Positions 15,499 to 24,072 of a stretch of 39,449 bases of DNA are shown here, in pieces. The translations under genes and the position numbers were made by a program. The notes beneath the pieces were generated by a model. The model saw only the letters and a list, made by a program, of their open reading frames with translations. It was not told the DNA's origin and did no database searches. This DNA is from an uncultured Lachnospiraceae bacterium (GTDB taxonomy: Bacteria; Bacillota; Clostridia; Lachnospirales; Lachnospiraceae): contig CAJTXP010000039.1 in assembly GCA_910583615.1 (NCBI GenBank), positions 1-39,449 of the forward strand, read 5' to 3'. Each line of letters opens with the position of its first letter. Position 1 is the first letter of the stretch.

Positions 15499-16176
15499 AT
15501 GATGCTGCGAATTTTTGCGATGAATGTAACGGAAAAAGATTTTACGGCAGAGAGTTTTAGAAGCTGTCTGTCAGAAAGTCGAAGGAATGAGGCGAAAAGG
15601 CTGCGCAGGGAAAAGGACAGACAGCTTTTTCTGGGAGCGGAGGCGCTTTTAAATCGAAGTCTTGAGATGATCGGGGCGCCGGTGTGTCTGCCTGCAGTCT
15701 ATACAAGGAACCGGTACGGAAAACCATATCTTGATAAGACGTCGGGAATCTATGCGAACTGGTCTCATTCAGGCTCTTTTGTGATCTGCGCGCTGTCTGA
15801 CCAGGAGGTTGGTATTGATCTGCAGAATATTTGTAAAGAGCCAGGAAGCGCGCTGGTCCACAGAGTTTTGCAGCCGGAAGAACAGATATACTACGATCAG
15901 ACGCCGAAGGAACGGCAGAAGCAGCTGTTTTACAGCTACTGGACGGTGAAGGAAAGTTTTCTGAAAGCGCTGGGAACGGGTTTTGGAACTTCTCTGGACC
16001 GTTTTTATGTCAGGATAGAAGGGGATTATCCGGAAATCATCCGAAGAGATGGAGGGGCCAGGTACACATGCCAGCTGCTGGATTTTATGGAAAAGGATTA
16101 TATGGCGGCAGTCTGTGTAGAAGGAGAGCACGCAGAGGCCAGGATGCGGTCTGAAATAGTAATGATATCGTTATGA
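15499..16176 (+). CDS. 4'-phosphopantetheinyl transferase (Sfp type)
   Basis: A 225-residue Sfp/AcpT-superfamily enzyme, which attaches the phosphopantetheine arm of CoA to carrier proteins. The N-terminal part carries RRNEAKRLRREKDRQLFLGAEALLNR. The catalytic region has YGKPYL, NWSHSGSFVICALS, VGIDLQ (metal-binding Asp) and the helix YWTVKESFLKALGTGF (conserved Glu and Lys). The length fits the ~220-residue pseudodimer type (Sfp) rather than AcpS (~120). The start has two Met codons in a row. No synthase cluster is visible in the window, so the partner protein is elsewhere. Confidence 0.9.
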   Translation: MMLRIFAMNVTEKDFTAESFRSCLSESRRNEAKRLRREKDRQLFLGAEALLNRSLEMIGAPVCLPAVYTRNRYGKPYLDKTSGIYANWSHSGSFVICALSDQEVGIDLQNICKEPGSALVHRVLQPEEQIYYDQTPKERQKQLFYSYWTVKESFLKALGTGFGTSLDRFYVRIEGDYPEIIRRDGGARYTCQLLDFMEKDYMAAVCVEGEHAEARMRSEIVMISL

Positions 16177-16188
16177 GGAGACAGAAAT

Positions 16189-16908
16189 ATGATTAAGGAA
16201 CTGGAAACGTTAAGGCAATGGGTGAAAGAGAGCGATAACATCGTATTTTTCGGCGGGGCGGGCGTCTCTACGGAAAGCGGGATTCCGGATTTCAGGAGTG
16301 TGGACGGACTGTATCACCAGCAGTATGACTACCCGCCGGAAACGATTTTAAGCCATACGTTCTACAGAAAAAAGACAGAGGAATTTTATCGTTTTTATCG
16401 GGCCAAAATGCTGGCGCTGGACGCGAAGCCCAACGCGGCTCATGAAAAACTCGCTCAGTGGGAGCGGGAAGGGAAACTGCGGGCTGTAGTGACCCAGAAC
16501 ATCGACGGGCTCCATCAGGCGGCCGGCAGCCGGACGGTCTATGAGCTTCACGGCTCCGTGCATCGAAATTACTGTGAGCACTGCCATGCCCTCTACGATG
16601 CGGCGTATATACGGGATTCCGAAGGGGTACCGGTCTGTGAGAAATGCGGCGGGCCCGTGAAGCCGGACGTGGTCCTGTACGAAGAGGGACTTGATACGGC
16701 CACCATGCGGGGGGCGGTCCAGGCCATCAGCCATGCGGATGTCCTGATTATTGGCGGTACGTCTCTGACGGTCTATCCGGCGGCGGGACTGATTGACTAT
16801 TATGAAGGACACAAACTGGTGCTGGTCAACAAGTCGGTGACGCCCATGGATTCCAGGGCAGATCTTCTGGTGCAGGGGAGCATCGGCGAGATCTTCAGCC
16901 GGCTGTAG
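16189..16908 (+). CDS. cobB: NAD-dependent protein deacylase, sirtuin
   Basis: A 239-residue Sir2-family enzyme. It shows the NAD-binding GGAGVSTESGIPDFRS, the QNIDGLHQAAGS motif (Asn, Asp, His), the catalytic His in YELHGSVHRNYC, and a CEHC...CEKC zinc site. VVLYEEGLD and IIGGTSLTVYPAAGLIDYY follow. It removes acetyl or other acyl groups from lysines using NAD. GGAG lies upstream of the ATG, and it follows the PPTase by 12 nt. From here to 18.6 kb the GC content is visibly higher than in the flanking operons. Confidence 0.92.
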   Translation: MIKELETLRQWVKESDNIVFFGGAGVSTESGIPDFRSVDGLYHQQYDYPPETILSHTFYRKKTEEFYRFYRAKMLALDAKPNAAHEKLAQWEREGKLRAVVTQNIDGLHQAAGSRTVYELHGSVHRNYCEHCHALYDAAYIRDSEGVPVCEKCGGPVKPDVVLYEEGLDTATMRGAVQAISHADVLIIGGTSLTVYPAAGLIDYYEGHKLVLVNKSVTPMDSRADLLVQGSIGEIFSRL

Positions 16909-16990
16909 GACGGCCGTCAGGGAACAAGGAGAATCTGCCCCGGGCGGACGCCCGTATCCGGCACCGTCACATATAGATCGGAGGATATCT

Positions 16991-17173
16991 ATGGATTATC
17001 AGGTGGGAGACATTGTAAAACTGAAAAAACCGCATCCCTGCGGGAGCCAGGAATGGGAGATCCTGCGGGTGGGCGCGGATTTCCGGCTGAAGTGCGAGGG
17101 CTGCGGCCATCAGGTCATGGTGAGCCGGAAACTGGTGGAAAAAAACACCCGCGGACTGCGGAAAAAAGCCTGA
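16991..17173 (+). CDS. DUF951 family small protein
   Basis: A 60-residue protein with the DUF951 pattern: VGDIVKLKKPHPCGSQEWEI at the start, VGADFRLKCEGCGHQVMVSR (CxxC), and a basic end. The three Cys plus His could bind a metal. GGAGG lies 6 nt upstream of the ATG. In many Firmicutes this family is found near rpsF, which agrees with the rpsF operon 1.7 kb downstream. The function is not known. Confidence 0.85.
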   Translation: MDYQVGDIVKLKKPHPCGSQEWEILRVGADFRLKCEGCGHQVMVSRKLVEKNTRGLRKKA

Positions 17174-17177
17174 ATAT

Positions 17178-17210
17178 TTTCTGCAAAGCCGCAGAATGAA
17201 GCATTTTTTC
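17178..17210 (+). terminator. Possible weak terminator after the DUF951 gene
   Basis: TTCTGC/GCAGAA forms a 6-bp stem with loop AAAGCC, followed after 8 nt by T6. The gap between stem and T-run makes it a weak candidate. Confidence 0.35.
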
Positions 17211-17276
17211 GTAAAAATTACGAACATGGAGGCGAAGGCCTGTTAACATGGCAGGTGAGGAAAGGAGTGGTGATCA

Positions 17277-18566
17277 ATGATGAAAAAGAAACGGTACCGA
17301 AAGAACAGGAGGGTGCTGTCTTTCGTCAGCCTGCTTATTCTGGCCGTATGTCTTTCCGGCTACGGGGAAGCAAAGCCCGCGGCCAGCTCCCGGGCCGACG
17401 CGGTTCTGAGGGGATACAAAAGCTCCGGGGAGGAGATCTGGGACAGGACCAAAGCCTGGAGAAGCGCCGACACCGGAGAGAACGCGGATGGGGCAGAAGA
17501 AAACGCCGGTGGAACCGGAGGAAACACGGATGCGGCAGAGGAAAACTCCGACGGAACCGGAGGGAACGCCGATGGGACAAAGGAAAACGCCGACGAACCG
17601 GAAGTCCTGACGGCTTCTTCGGACATCAACTCCATCGCCGGGCTTGGAGAGCTTCAGGCAGGGGTCGAGGAGGAGCTCTATACGCACAGTGAAGCCTTTG
17701 TGGTCGATGTGGAGAATGGACACAACCCCTACGACGTGGAATGGGACTACGGTGAGCTGTACGACGTCTATATAGAAGAGGCCGACTGGTCCCTGGTGTT
17801 TGACGCGGATTTTTATATGGAATCCTTCCCTGCCCTTGCGTTTTTGTACCATTATGACGAGGAACTTCTGCTGGAGCATTTCCAGACTGTAGGCATCCAT
17901 GAAGGGCGCCAGGGGAACGGGGACTTCAACGTGGCCGCCTATCGGGAAAACTGCGGACAGGAGCTGCGGGACGCCTTTGGCGATCATTATGAGTGCTATT
18001 ATTTCTACTGGATGCTGAATCAGGATTCTCAGAAAGACGTGGCGGCGGCAGGCGGCGGTTATCCGCTGCAGCTTGGCGTAAAGATGAACTCCCTGCAGGC
18101 CGAAGAGTTTGAGAAGGTCAACGAATACCGCGCCGAGGTCGGCGTGGAGCCTCTGAAATTCGACCCTGAGCTGGCGGCCGTCGCCGGCTACAGGGGATGG
18201 GTCGATATCAGCGAAGGCTATGGGGCCCATGACTGGCTGAATGATGAGGCTAACGAGGACAGAGTCTATGAACTGATGGATTTTCTCCATACGGATCGGT
18301 TAAGCGAGAATACGGTGGATACCGGCATACTGGACGAAACAGCTCATGTACAACCCACTTTCTATATCAACTACCGCTATTCGCCGGAGCATTATGAAGC
18401 CATGATCAACCCGGAGTACCACTATTTTGGATGCTCGAATATTTATTCCGGCAATAACCGCATCCCGGAATCGAGACGCGGAACAGGGAGCACCTATGAA
18501 AAACCAATGATGCGCATAGAATTCGACCTGTTCACAGACGTGCTGTCCACGCCGGTGCATCCGTGA
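17277..18566 (+). CDS. Secreted CAP-domain (SCP-like) protein with acidic repeat linker
   Basis: A 429-residue exported protein. The N-terminus MMKKKRYRKNRRVLSFVSLLILAVCLSGYG is a signal peptide, with a possible lipobox-like LAVCLSG. Residues ~62-105 are a low-complexity acidic linker made of near-repeats such as GTGGNADGTKENADE. Residues ~175-250 (DADFYMESFPALAFLYHYDEELLLEHF, then EGRQGNGDFNVAAY and LRDAFGD) match a module common in clostridial surface proteins. The C-terminal ~150 residues are CAP-like: EEFEKVNEYRAEVGVEPLKFDPELAAVAGYRG, GAHDWLNDEANED and YYFGCSN-like ending motifs. AAGGAG lies upstream. The role is unknown, presumably in the cell envelope or secreted. GC content is higher than in most neighbours. 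Confidence 0.8.
   Translation: MMKKKRYRKNRRVLSFVSLLILAVCLSGYGEAKPAASSRADAVLRGYKSSGEEIWDRTKAWRSADTGENADGAEENAGGTGGNTDAAEENSDGTGGNADGTKENADEPEVLTASSDINSIAGLGELQAGVEEELYTHSEAFVVDVENGHNPYDVEWDYGELYDVYIEEADWSLVFDADFYMESFPALAFLYHYDEELLLEHFQTVGIHEGRQGNGDFNVAAYRENCGQELRDAFGDHYECYYFYWMLNQDSQKDVAAAGGGYPLQLGVKMNSLQAEEFEKVNEYRAEVGVEPLKFDPELAAVAGYRGWVDISEGYGAHDWLNDEANEDRVYELMDFLHTDRLSENTVDTGILDETAHVQPTFYINYRYSPEHYEAMINPEYHYFGCSNIYSGNNRIPESRRGTGSTYEKPMMRIEFDLFTDVLSTPVHP
17470..17600 (+). repeat. Degenerate tandem repeat encoding the acidic linker
   Basis: Near-repeats alternating GGAACCGGAGG(A/G)AA and G(A/C)(A/G)GA(A/G)GAAAAC make up the linker of the CAP protein. In-frame length changes here would not break the protein, so this is a possible variable tract. 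Confidence 0.6.
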
Positions 18567-18576
18567 CGAACGCATG

Positions 18577-18605
18577 GGAGCGGCTGCCAAAGGCAGCCGC
18601 TTCTG
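18577..18605 (+). terminator. GC-rich hairpin after the CAP protein gene
   Basis: GCGGCTGCC (18580-18588) pairs with GGCAGCCGC (18592-18600) around AAA. It is followed only by TTCTG, so it is a terminator or a processing hairpin without a full T-tract. Confidence 0.6.
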
Positions 18606-18704
18606 CGGGGAAGAGCAGGATGGGCCAAAAGCGGACATGCTTCCGTATTTTTGAAGAATTTATATGATCTGCGGGAAATTTGCGGGAATTTGCTCATTTA
18701 ATGC

Positions 18705-18733
18705 TTGAAAAGAAAGGAAAATTGTGATATAGT
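18705..18733 (+). promoter_or_regulatory. Promoter of the rpsF-ssb-rpsR operon
   Basis: TTGAAA (18705-18710), a 17-bp spacer and TATAGT (18728-18733) preceded by TGA. A second weaker pair, TTGTGA/TATATT, overlaps 18 bp downstream. The leader is about 85 nt long. Confidence 0.75.
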
Positions 18734-18777
18734 TTTATCTTGTGATATATTATGGCTTCGTGTATGGAGCATTCCTT

Positions 18778-18799
18778 GCGCATATGGATGAATATGCGC
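18778..18799 (+). promoter_or_regulatory. Hairpin in the rpsF leader
   Basis: GCGCATAT pairs with ATATGCGC around a 6-nt loop, 25 nt before the rpsF start. Ribosomal protein S6/S18 leader RNAs are known to regulate this operon in many bacteria. I cannot match the CCG bulge of that motif here, so a regulatory role is only suggested. Confidence 0.4.
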
Positions 18800-18824
18800 C
18801 AGAGACCAAAAGGAGGTAAAAAGC

Positions 18825-19112
18825 ATGAACAAATACGAACTGGCATTGATTGTGAGTGCAAAAATCGAAGATGACGAGAGAGCGGCTGCCGTAGAGAAGG
18901 CAAAAGAGATCATTACCCGTTTCGGCGGCGTGGTGACGGAAGTGGAAGACGGCGGCAAGAAAAGGCTCGCGTACGAGATCCAGAAGATGAGAGAAGGATT
19001 TTACTACTTCATTCAGTTCGACGCACCGGCGACCTGTCCTGCTGAAGTAGAGAAGCGCGTGCGTATTCTGGACAATGTCATCCGTTATCTGTGCGTTCGC
19101 AAAGATGCATAA
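18825..19112 (+). CDS. rpsF: 30S ribosomal protein S6
   Basis: A 95-residue protein with the S6 signature MNKYELALIVSAKIEDDERAAAVEKAKEII, KKRLAYEIQKMREGFYYFIQFDAP and RILDNVIRYLCVRKD. It binds S18 in the platform of the 30S subunit. AAGGAGGT lies 10 nt upstream of the ATG. It is followed by ssb and rpsR, the standard operon. Confidence 0.97.
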   Translation: MNKYELALIVSAKIEDDERAAAVEKAKEIITRFGGVVTEVEDGGKKRLAYEIQKMREGFYYFIQFDAPATCPAEVEKRVRILDNVIRYLCVRKDA

Positions 19113-19139
19113 GAAAAGCAGATTAAGAGGTGATTGTTA

Positions 19140-19604
19140 ATGAATAGAGTAGTTTTGATGGGACGTCTGACCAGAGATCCTGAGATCCGTTATTCCAATG
19201 GCGAGAACGCGCTGGCGATTGCGAGATTTACACTTGCGGTAGACCGCAGGTTCAATCGAAGAGAAGATCAGACTGCAGATTTTATTACCTGTAAAGCGTT
19301 TGGAAAACAGGCGGAGTTTGCAGAGCGTTTTCTTCGTCAGGGAATCAAAGTGGCTGCAAGCGGCAGAATCGAGACGGGCAGCTATACGAACCGCGACGGA
19401 CAGAAGGTCTATACGACGGAAGTTGTTCTGGACGAAATTGAGTTTGCAGAGAGCAAGGCTGCGAATGACGCTGCACGTGGAGGTATGGGCGGCGGCTATC
19501 AGTCTGCACCGGCGCCGGCGCCGATGCCCGGTCCAATGGGCGCGGCAGGAGACGGTTTTATGAATATCCCGGATGGGATTGATGAAGAATTGCCCTTCAA
19601 TTAA
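19140..19604 (+). CDS. ssb: Single-stranded DNA-binding protein
   Basis: A 154-residue SSB. The OB-fold occupies residues 1-105 (MNRVVLMGRLTRDPEIRYS, FTLAVDRRF, DFITCKAFGKQAEFAERFLRQG, and then the VYTTEVVLDEIEFAES strand). A Gly/Ala/Pro-rich linker follows, then the acidic interaction tip IDEELPFN that recruits DNA repair and replication proteins. The start is set at 19140 because AGAGGTGA lies 7 nt upstream; a TTG two codons earlier is in frame but less likely. It is co-transcribed with the S6 and S18 genes. Confidence 0.96.
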   Translation: MNRVVLMGRLTRDPEIRYSNGENALAIARFTLAVDRRFNRREDQTADFITCKAFGKQAEFAERFLRQGIKVAASGRIETGSYTNRDGQKVYTTEVVLDEIEFAESKAANDAARGGMGGGYQSAPAPAPMPGPMGAAGDGFMNIPDGIDEELPFN

Positions 19605-19645
19605 CAATCAGATTTGATACAGGAATGTGAAAAGGAGGAATCATT

Positions 19646-19909
19646 ATGGCTTACACCAAAAATGAAAAAGGCGACGCTCCAAAGATGAGAAGAGGCGGAC
19701 GCAGAAGAAAAAAAGTTTGTGTATTCTGTGGCAAAGAGAACAATGAGATTGATTACAAAGATGTGAATAAATTAAAAAGATACGTTTCCGAGAGAGGAAA
19801 GATCCTTCCAAGGAGAATCACCGGAAACTGTGCAAAGCATCAGAGAGCGCTTACGGTTGCGATCAAGAGAGCAAGACACGTGGCGCTTATGCCGTACACA
19901 GCAGAATAG
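19646..19909 (+). CDS. rpsR: 30S ribosomal protein S18
   Basis: An 87-residue protein with a lysine/arginine-rich start (RRGGRRRKKVCVFCGKENNEIDYKD), a CxxC pair typical of zinc-type S18, and the S18 signature LPRRITGNCAKHQRALTVAIKRARHVALMPY. AAAAGGAGG lies upstream. It is the last gene of the S6 operon. Confidence 0.97.
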   Translation: MAYTKNEKGDAPKMRRGGRRRKKVCVFCGKENNEIDYKDVNKLKRYVSERGKILPRRITGNCAKHQRALTVAIKRARHVALMPYTAE

Positions 19910-19921
19910 GAACAACTTTTT

Positions 19922-19950
19922 GGGCACCGCTGATGCGGTGCTCTTTTTTT
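19922..19950 (+). terminator. Terminator of the rpsF operon
   Basis: GGCACCGC pairs with GCGGTGCT (loop TGAT), followed by a run of seven T. It lies 12 nt after the rpsR stop. Confidence 0.9.
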
Positions 19951-19952
19951 CC

Positions 19953-19981
19953 TTGTCCCCGGAAAGAGTTAATGGTATAAT
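19953..19981 (+). promoter_or_regulatory. Promoter of gdpP-rplI-dnaB
   Basis: TTGTCC (19953-19958), a 17-bp spacer and a perfect TATAAT (19976-19981), starting right after the rpsR terminator. Confidence 0.75.
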
Positions 19982-20081
19982 ATTCAGGTAAGGGCGCCGG
20001 ACAGTGTCCATCCGGCGTAGGCCGAAGCGTAGAAAAGCCCGCAGGCTGTACTGCGGAATATGCACGACAAGGAAACTCAAC

Positions 20082-22127
20082 ATGAAAAAAAATGTAAAAC
20101 TTAATGGTCAGTTACGGCTTTATGTGCGCTGGCCGCTGTATTTAACACTGCTTTTGATCGGTATGAATGTATGGATCTATTTTGTATCTCATGAAGCAGG
20201 CATGATCATGGCAGTTTTTGTGGTAATCTATGCGGCAGCTGCCGGAATTCTGTATGTCAGCAATCAGCCGGTTCTCTATACAGAGCTGGTTTCTTTTGCG
20301 ACTCATTATGGACAGATCCAGAAAAATCTTCTGAAAGAACTGGTTCTTCCCTATGCCCTTTTAACAGAAGAAGGAAGAATTATCTGGATGAACCGGAGAT
20401 TTATGGAAATCACGGGAAAAGGCAAGGAGTACAGCCGGAATATCAGTACGGTCATTCCGGAGCTGTCAAGGAAGCTTCTTCCCACAGGCGATCAGTCTCA
20501 TACTTCCGTTGAATTCCGTTACGGGGAATCTGATTATCGTGCAGACATGAAGCTGATTCATATGGATGAAGATATGAAGAACGGCCATCTGACCAGCACA
20601 GTGGAATTTGAAGGAAGCCTGATTGCGCTGTATCTGTTTGATATCACGGAGATCAATCATTATATTCGAGAGAATCAGGAACAGCGCATGGCAGCCGGAC
20701 TTGTCTATATTGACAATTATGATGAGGCGCTCGAGGATGTGGAGGAAGTAAGAAGCTCTCTTCTGGTTGCATTGATTGAACGAAAGATCAACAAATATTT
20801 TAATGCATATGACGGAATTGTCCGAAAGCTGGAAAAGGATCGTTTTTTTGTTATCATGAAAGAAAAGGCGCTGGCCCAGATTCGGGAAAACAAGTTTGAT
20901 CTGCTTCAGGATATCAAGACCGTCAATATTGGAAATGAACTGCCGATTACGCTGAGTATCAGCATCGGTTCCGGAGGCGTTTCTTATATGGACTGTATGG
21001 AATATGCCCGCAGTGCCATGGATCTGGCTCTGGCAAGAGGCGGGGATCAGGCTGTTGTTAAGACGAAGGAACAGATCACTTATTATGGCGGCAAGACCCA
21101 GCAGATGGAGAAGAATACAAGGGTCAAGGCGAGAGTTAAGGCGCAGGCTTTAAGAGAGATCATTGAAGCCAAGGACAAGGTTGTTGTCATGGGACACAGG
21201 CTTACAGATGCGGATTCTTTTGGCGCGGCAGTGGGCATCTACCGCGCTTCAAAAGCTTTGAATAAAAAGGCTCATATTGTGGTAAATGAAGTGACGACGT
21301 CCGTGCGTCCCATGCTGGAAGAATTTAATGCGGCCAACAGTCCGGAGACCGGAATTGTCATAAACAGCAGCCAGGCGCAGGAGATCGTGGACCGCAGTAC
21401 TGCAGTGGTGGTGGTGGATACAGACCGTCCAAGCTACACGGAATGTGAAGAGATCCTGTCCATGACACCGACGGTTGTAGTGTTTGATCACCACAGAAGA
21501 GGAAATGAGTCGATCAGCAAGGCGGTTCTGTCTTATATTGAGCCGAATGCCTCCTCTGCCTGTGAGATGGTTGCAGAGATCCTTCAGTATTTTGCAGATA
21601 ATGTACGGCTGAAAAGCGGGGAAGCAGACTGTATGTTTGGAGGTATTGTAATTGACACGAACAATTTTATGACCAAGACAGGCGTCCGTACCTTTGAAGC
21701 AGCGGCATTTTTAAGAAGATGCGGAGCGGATGTTACCCGTGTAAGAAAGATGTTCCGGGATGATATGGCGGAGTATAAGGCACGGGCGGAATCTGTCCGG
21801 CATGCGGAAGTATACAGAGGCTTTGCCCTTTCCATCTGCCCCGGAAAGGGACTGGAAAGTCCGACGATTGTCGGTGCGCAGGCAGCAAATGAGCTTTTGA
21901 ATATTGTTGGAGTGCGTGCTTCCATTGTCCTGACAGAATACAATGGGAAGGTTTATGTAAGCGCACGTTCCATTGATGAAGTGAATGTACAGGTAATCAT
22001 GGAAAGAATCGGCGGAGGCGGCCATCTGAATGTAGCGGGGGCACAGCTGCAGTGTTCGGTGGAAGAGGCCATGAAGATCATACGCCGGACGCTGGATGAT
22101 ATGTTGGAGGAAGGAGAACTGGAATGA
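20082..22127 (+). CDS. gdpP: Cyclic-di-AMP phosphodiesterase GdpP
   Basis: A 681-residue membrane enzyme that hydrolyses c-di-AMP. Layout: two transmembrane helices (about residues 15-60), a PAS-like sensor (ALLTEEGRIIWMNRRFMEITGK), a degenerate GGDEF domain (residues ~170-310) and a DHH/DHHA1 phosphodiesterase. DHH motifs are VMGHRLTDADSFGAAVG, VVVDTDRPS and VVFDHHRRG, and DHHA1 has RIGGGGHLNVAGAQL. The start at 20082 is preferred because AAGGAAA lies about 9 nt upstream, the product then begins MKKNVKL, and the length matches GdpP (about 660). An in-frame ATG at 20004 would add 26 basic residues. Its stop overlaps rplI by 4 nt, and gdpP-rplI-dnaB is a conserved Firmicutes order. Confidence 0.93.
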   Translation: MKKNVKLNGQLRLYVRWPLYLTLLLIGMNVWIYFVSHEAGMIMAVFVVIYAAAAGILYVSNQPVLYTELVSFATHYGQIQKNLLKELVLPYALLTEEGRIIWMNRRFMEITGKGKEYSRNISTVIPELSRKLLPTGDQSHTSVEFRYGESDYRADMKLIHMDEDMKNGHLTSTVEFEGSLIALYLFDITEINHYIRENQEQRMAAGLVYIDNYDEALEDVEEVRSSLLVALIERKINKYFNAYDGIVRKLEKDRFFVIMKEKALAQIRENKFDLLQDIKTVNIGNELPITLSISIGSGGVSYMDCMEYARSAMDLALARGGDQAVVKTKEQITYYGGKTQQMEKNTRVKARVKAQALREIIEAKDKVVVMGHRLTDADSFGAAVGIYRASKALNKKAHIVVNEVTTSVRPMLEEFNAANSPETGIVINSSQAQEIVDRSTAVVVVDTDRPSYTECEEILSMTPTVVVFDHHRRGNESISKAVLSYIEPNASSACEMVAEILQYFADNVRLKSGEADCMFGGIVIDTNNFMTKTGVRTFEAAAFLRRCGADVTRVRKMFRDDMAEYKARAESVRHAEVYRGFALSICPGKGLESPTIVGAQAANELLNIVGVRASIVLTEYNGKVYVSARSIDEVNVQVIMERIGGGGHLNVAGAQLQCSVEEAMKIIRRTLDDMLEEGELE

Positions 22128-22570
22128 AAGTAATCTTACTTGAGGATGTAAAATCACTGGGAAAAAAGGGCGATCTTGTGGAAGTTAATGACGGTTATGC
22201 GAGAAATTTTATACTTGCAAAAAAACTGGGAATGGAAGCTACGCCCAAAAATATGAATGATCTGAAGCTGAAAAAGGCGCATGAAGATAAACTTGCAGCT
22301 CAGAGGCTTGAAGAAGCGAAGGCCTTTGCAGAGAGCCTGAAGAATGTTCAGGTAACGCTGAAGATCAAGGCGGGCGAGGGCGGAAAACTGTTTGGATCCA
22401 TCTCTTCCAAAGAGATTGCCCAGGCGGCGAAGGAGCAGCTGAATCTGGAGATTGACAAGAAAAAGCTGGTGCTTCCGAATCCCATTAAGGCGGTGGGGAC
22501 GACGATGGTTCCAATCAAGCTGCATCCGAAAGTCACAGGGGAACTGAAAGTCATCGTTCAGGAAGCATAA
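22124..22570 (+). CDS. rplI: 50S ribosomal protein L9
   Basis: A 148-residue L9 with the N-terminal rRNA-binding domain (MKVILLEDVKSLGKKGDLVEVNDGYARNFI, an exact family signature). A long connecting helix and a C-terminal domain (GEGGKLFGSISSKEIAQA, LHPKVTGELKV) follow. It overlaps gdpP by 4 nt (ATGA) and has GGAGGAAGGAG upstream. Confidence 0.97.
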   Translation: MKVILLEDVKSLGKKGDLVEVNDGYARNFILAKKLGMEATPKNMNDLKLKKAHEDKLAAQRLEEAKAFAESLKNVQVTLKIKAGEGGKLFGSISSKEIAQAAKEQLNLEIDKKKLVLPNPIKAVGTTMVPIKLHPKVTGELKVIVQEA

Positions 22571-22588
22571 TCCGGGAGCAGATCTAAG

Positions 22589-23944
22589 ATGGATGAAACA
22601 CTCATAAAGCGTGTGATGCCTCATGATGAGGAAGCGGAACGTTCGGTCATCGGCGCCATGCTTATAGATAATGAAAAAATCATGACAGTTTCAGAGATGA
22701 TCACGGGAGAGGATTTTTATCAGAAGCAGATGGGTACGGTTTACGATTCCATGGTGGAACTCTATAATGAGGGAAAACCGGTGGAGCCGGTGATTGTACA
22801 TGCGAGCCTGAAGGAAAAGGGCATGCCGGAGGAGGCATGCAGCATCGAACTGCTCATGCGCTGGATGAATCAGACGTTTACTTCTGCGAATATCAAATAC
22901 TATGCAGAGATCGTAGCAGAAAAGGCGGTTGCAAGGCGCCTGATCCGTCTGAACGAGGAGATTGCCAATACTTGTTATGCCGGTTCTGAAAAGGTAAGCA
23001 ATACGCTTGCAGAAGCGGAAAAGAGGGTTTTTGATCTGGCGCAGAGAGGCGGAGGAAGCGAATTTGTTCCGATCCGTCAGGTGGTTATCAATGTAATGAA
23101 AAAGATTGACGCCGCTTCCAGAGCCAGGGGCAGAGTAACAGGCCTGGAGACTGGATTTATGGATCTGGATTATAAGACTTCCGGGCTTCAGCCTTCTGAT
23201 CTGGTGCTGATTGCAGCAAGACCTTCCATGGGTAAAACGGCATTTGTACTGAATCTGGCACAGCATATGGCATTTAAACGGGAACAGGCAGTTGCAATCT
23301 TCAGTCTGGAAATGTCAAAAGAACAGCTTGTAAACCGTATGCTGTCTCTGGAATCCCATGTAGATGCTCAGAAGATCCGTACCGGACGGCTGAATGATGA
23401 AGAATGGATGAATCTGGTAGAAGGTTCTGCCAACATTGCCGCTTCCAGGCTTTTTATTGATGATACGCCGGGTATTACTCTGCCGGTTATGCGTTCCAAA
23501 TGCCGGAAACTGAAAATGGAGCATGATATCCAGATCGTAATTATCGATTATCTGCAGCTTATGAGCGGAGACAATAACAGCAATGCTTCTTCCAGGCAGC
23601 AGGAGATCTCGGATATTTCCAGAGGGTTAAAGGCGCTGGCGCGTGAGCTGAATGTTCCGGTGGTGGCATTGTCCCAGTTAAGCCGTGCAGTGGAGCAGCG
23701 TCCGGATCATCGTCCTATGCTTTCAGACCTGCGTGAATCCGGAGCCATTGAGCAGGATGCGGATGTGGTCATGTTTCTCTATCGGGAAGGTTATTATAAC
23801 CGTGATCTGTCGGAAGCAGAGCAGAGAGTGGCGGAGGTCATCATTGCAAAACAGCGTAATGGTCCGATCGGAACAGTGAATCTTCTGTGGATACCGGAGC
23901 TTACAAAGTTTACCGATATGGACCGGGAGCCCGGACCTCAGTGA
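22589..23944 (+). CDS. dnaB: Replicative DNA helicase
   Basis: A 451-residue DnaB helicase. The N-terminal helical domain begins PHDEEAERSVIGAMLID. The RecA-like C-terminal domain has ARPSMGKTAFVLNLAQ (Walker A), FSLEMSKEQL, VIIDYLQLMSG (Walker B), VVALSQLSRAVEQR and DLRESGAIEQDADVVMFLYREGYY. It unwinds DNA at the replication fork. It lies 18 nt downstream of rplI, as is usual. No clear terminator follows before the ferredoxin promoter at 23993. Confidence 0.97.
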   Translation: MDETLIKRVMPHDEEAERSVIGAMLIDNEKIMTVSEMITGEDFYQKQMGTVYDSMVELYNEGKPVEPVIVHASLKEKGMPEEACSIELLMRWMNQTFTSANIKYYAEIVAEKAVARRLIRLNEEIANTCYAGSEKVSNTLAEAEKRVFDLAQRGGGSEFVPIRQVVINVMKKIDAASRARGRVTGLETGFMDLDYKTSGLQPSDLVLIAARPSMGKTAFVLNLAQHMAFKREQAVAIFSLEMSKEQLVNRMLSLESHVDAQKIRTGRLNDEEWMNLVEGSANIAASRLFIDDTPGITLPVMRSKCRKLKMEHDIQIVIIDYLQLMSGDNNSNASSRQQEISDISRGLKALARELNVPVVALSQLSRAVEQRPDHRPMLSDLRESGAIEQDADVVMFLYREGYYNRDLSEAEQRVAEVIIAKQRNGPIGTVNLLWIPELTKFTDMDREPGPQ

Positions 23945-23992
23945 GAAGCAGCCTGGCCGGGTTCAAGAAGTGTATTTGGAAGCGATTTGCGC

Positions 23993-24021
23993 TTGCATAT
24001 TACGGACATTTATATTAAAAT
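23993..24021 (+). promoter_or_regulatory. Promoter of the ferredoxin gene
   Basis: TTGCAT (23993-23998), a 17-bp spacer and TAAAAT (24016-24021), 51 nt before the ferredoxin ATG. Confidence 0.65.
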
Positions 24022-24072
24022 AGATGCAGAACCTGAAGGGGTATCAAAAATAATAAAGGAGGATCATGTACC

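Noticed and set aside
17274..18290. 338-codon ORF on the minus strand
   Set aside because: It is antisense to the CAP protein gene, with low-complexity content mirroring the GC-rich linker. The plus-strand gene has a signal peptide, a ribosome binding site and recognisable modules.
20004..20081. N-terminal extension of GdpP
   Set aside because: It would add 26 very basic residues without a ribosome binding site. The shorter start matches the family length and begins just before the first membrane helix.
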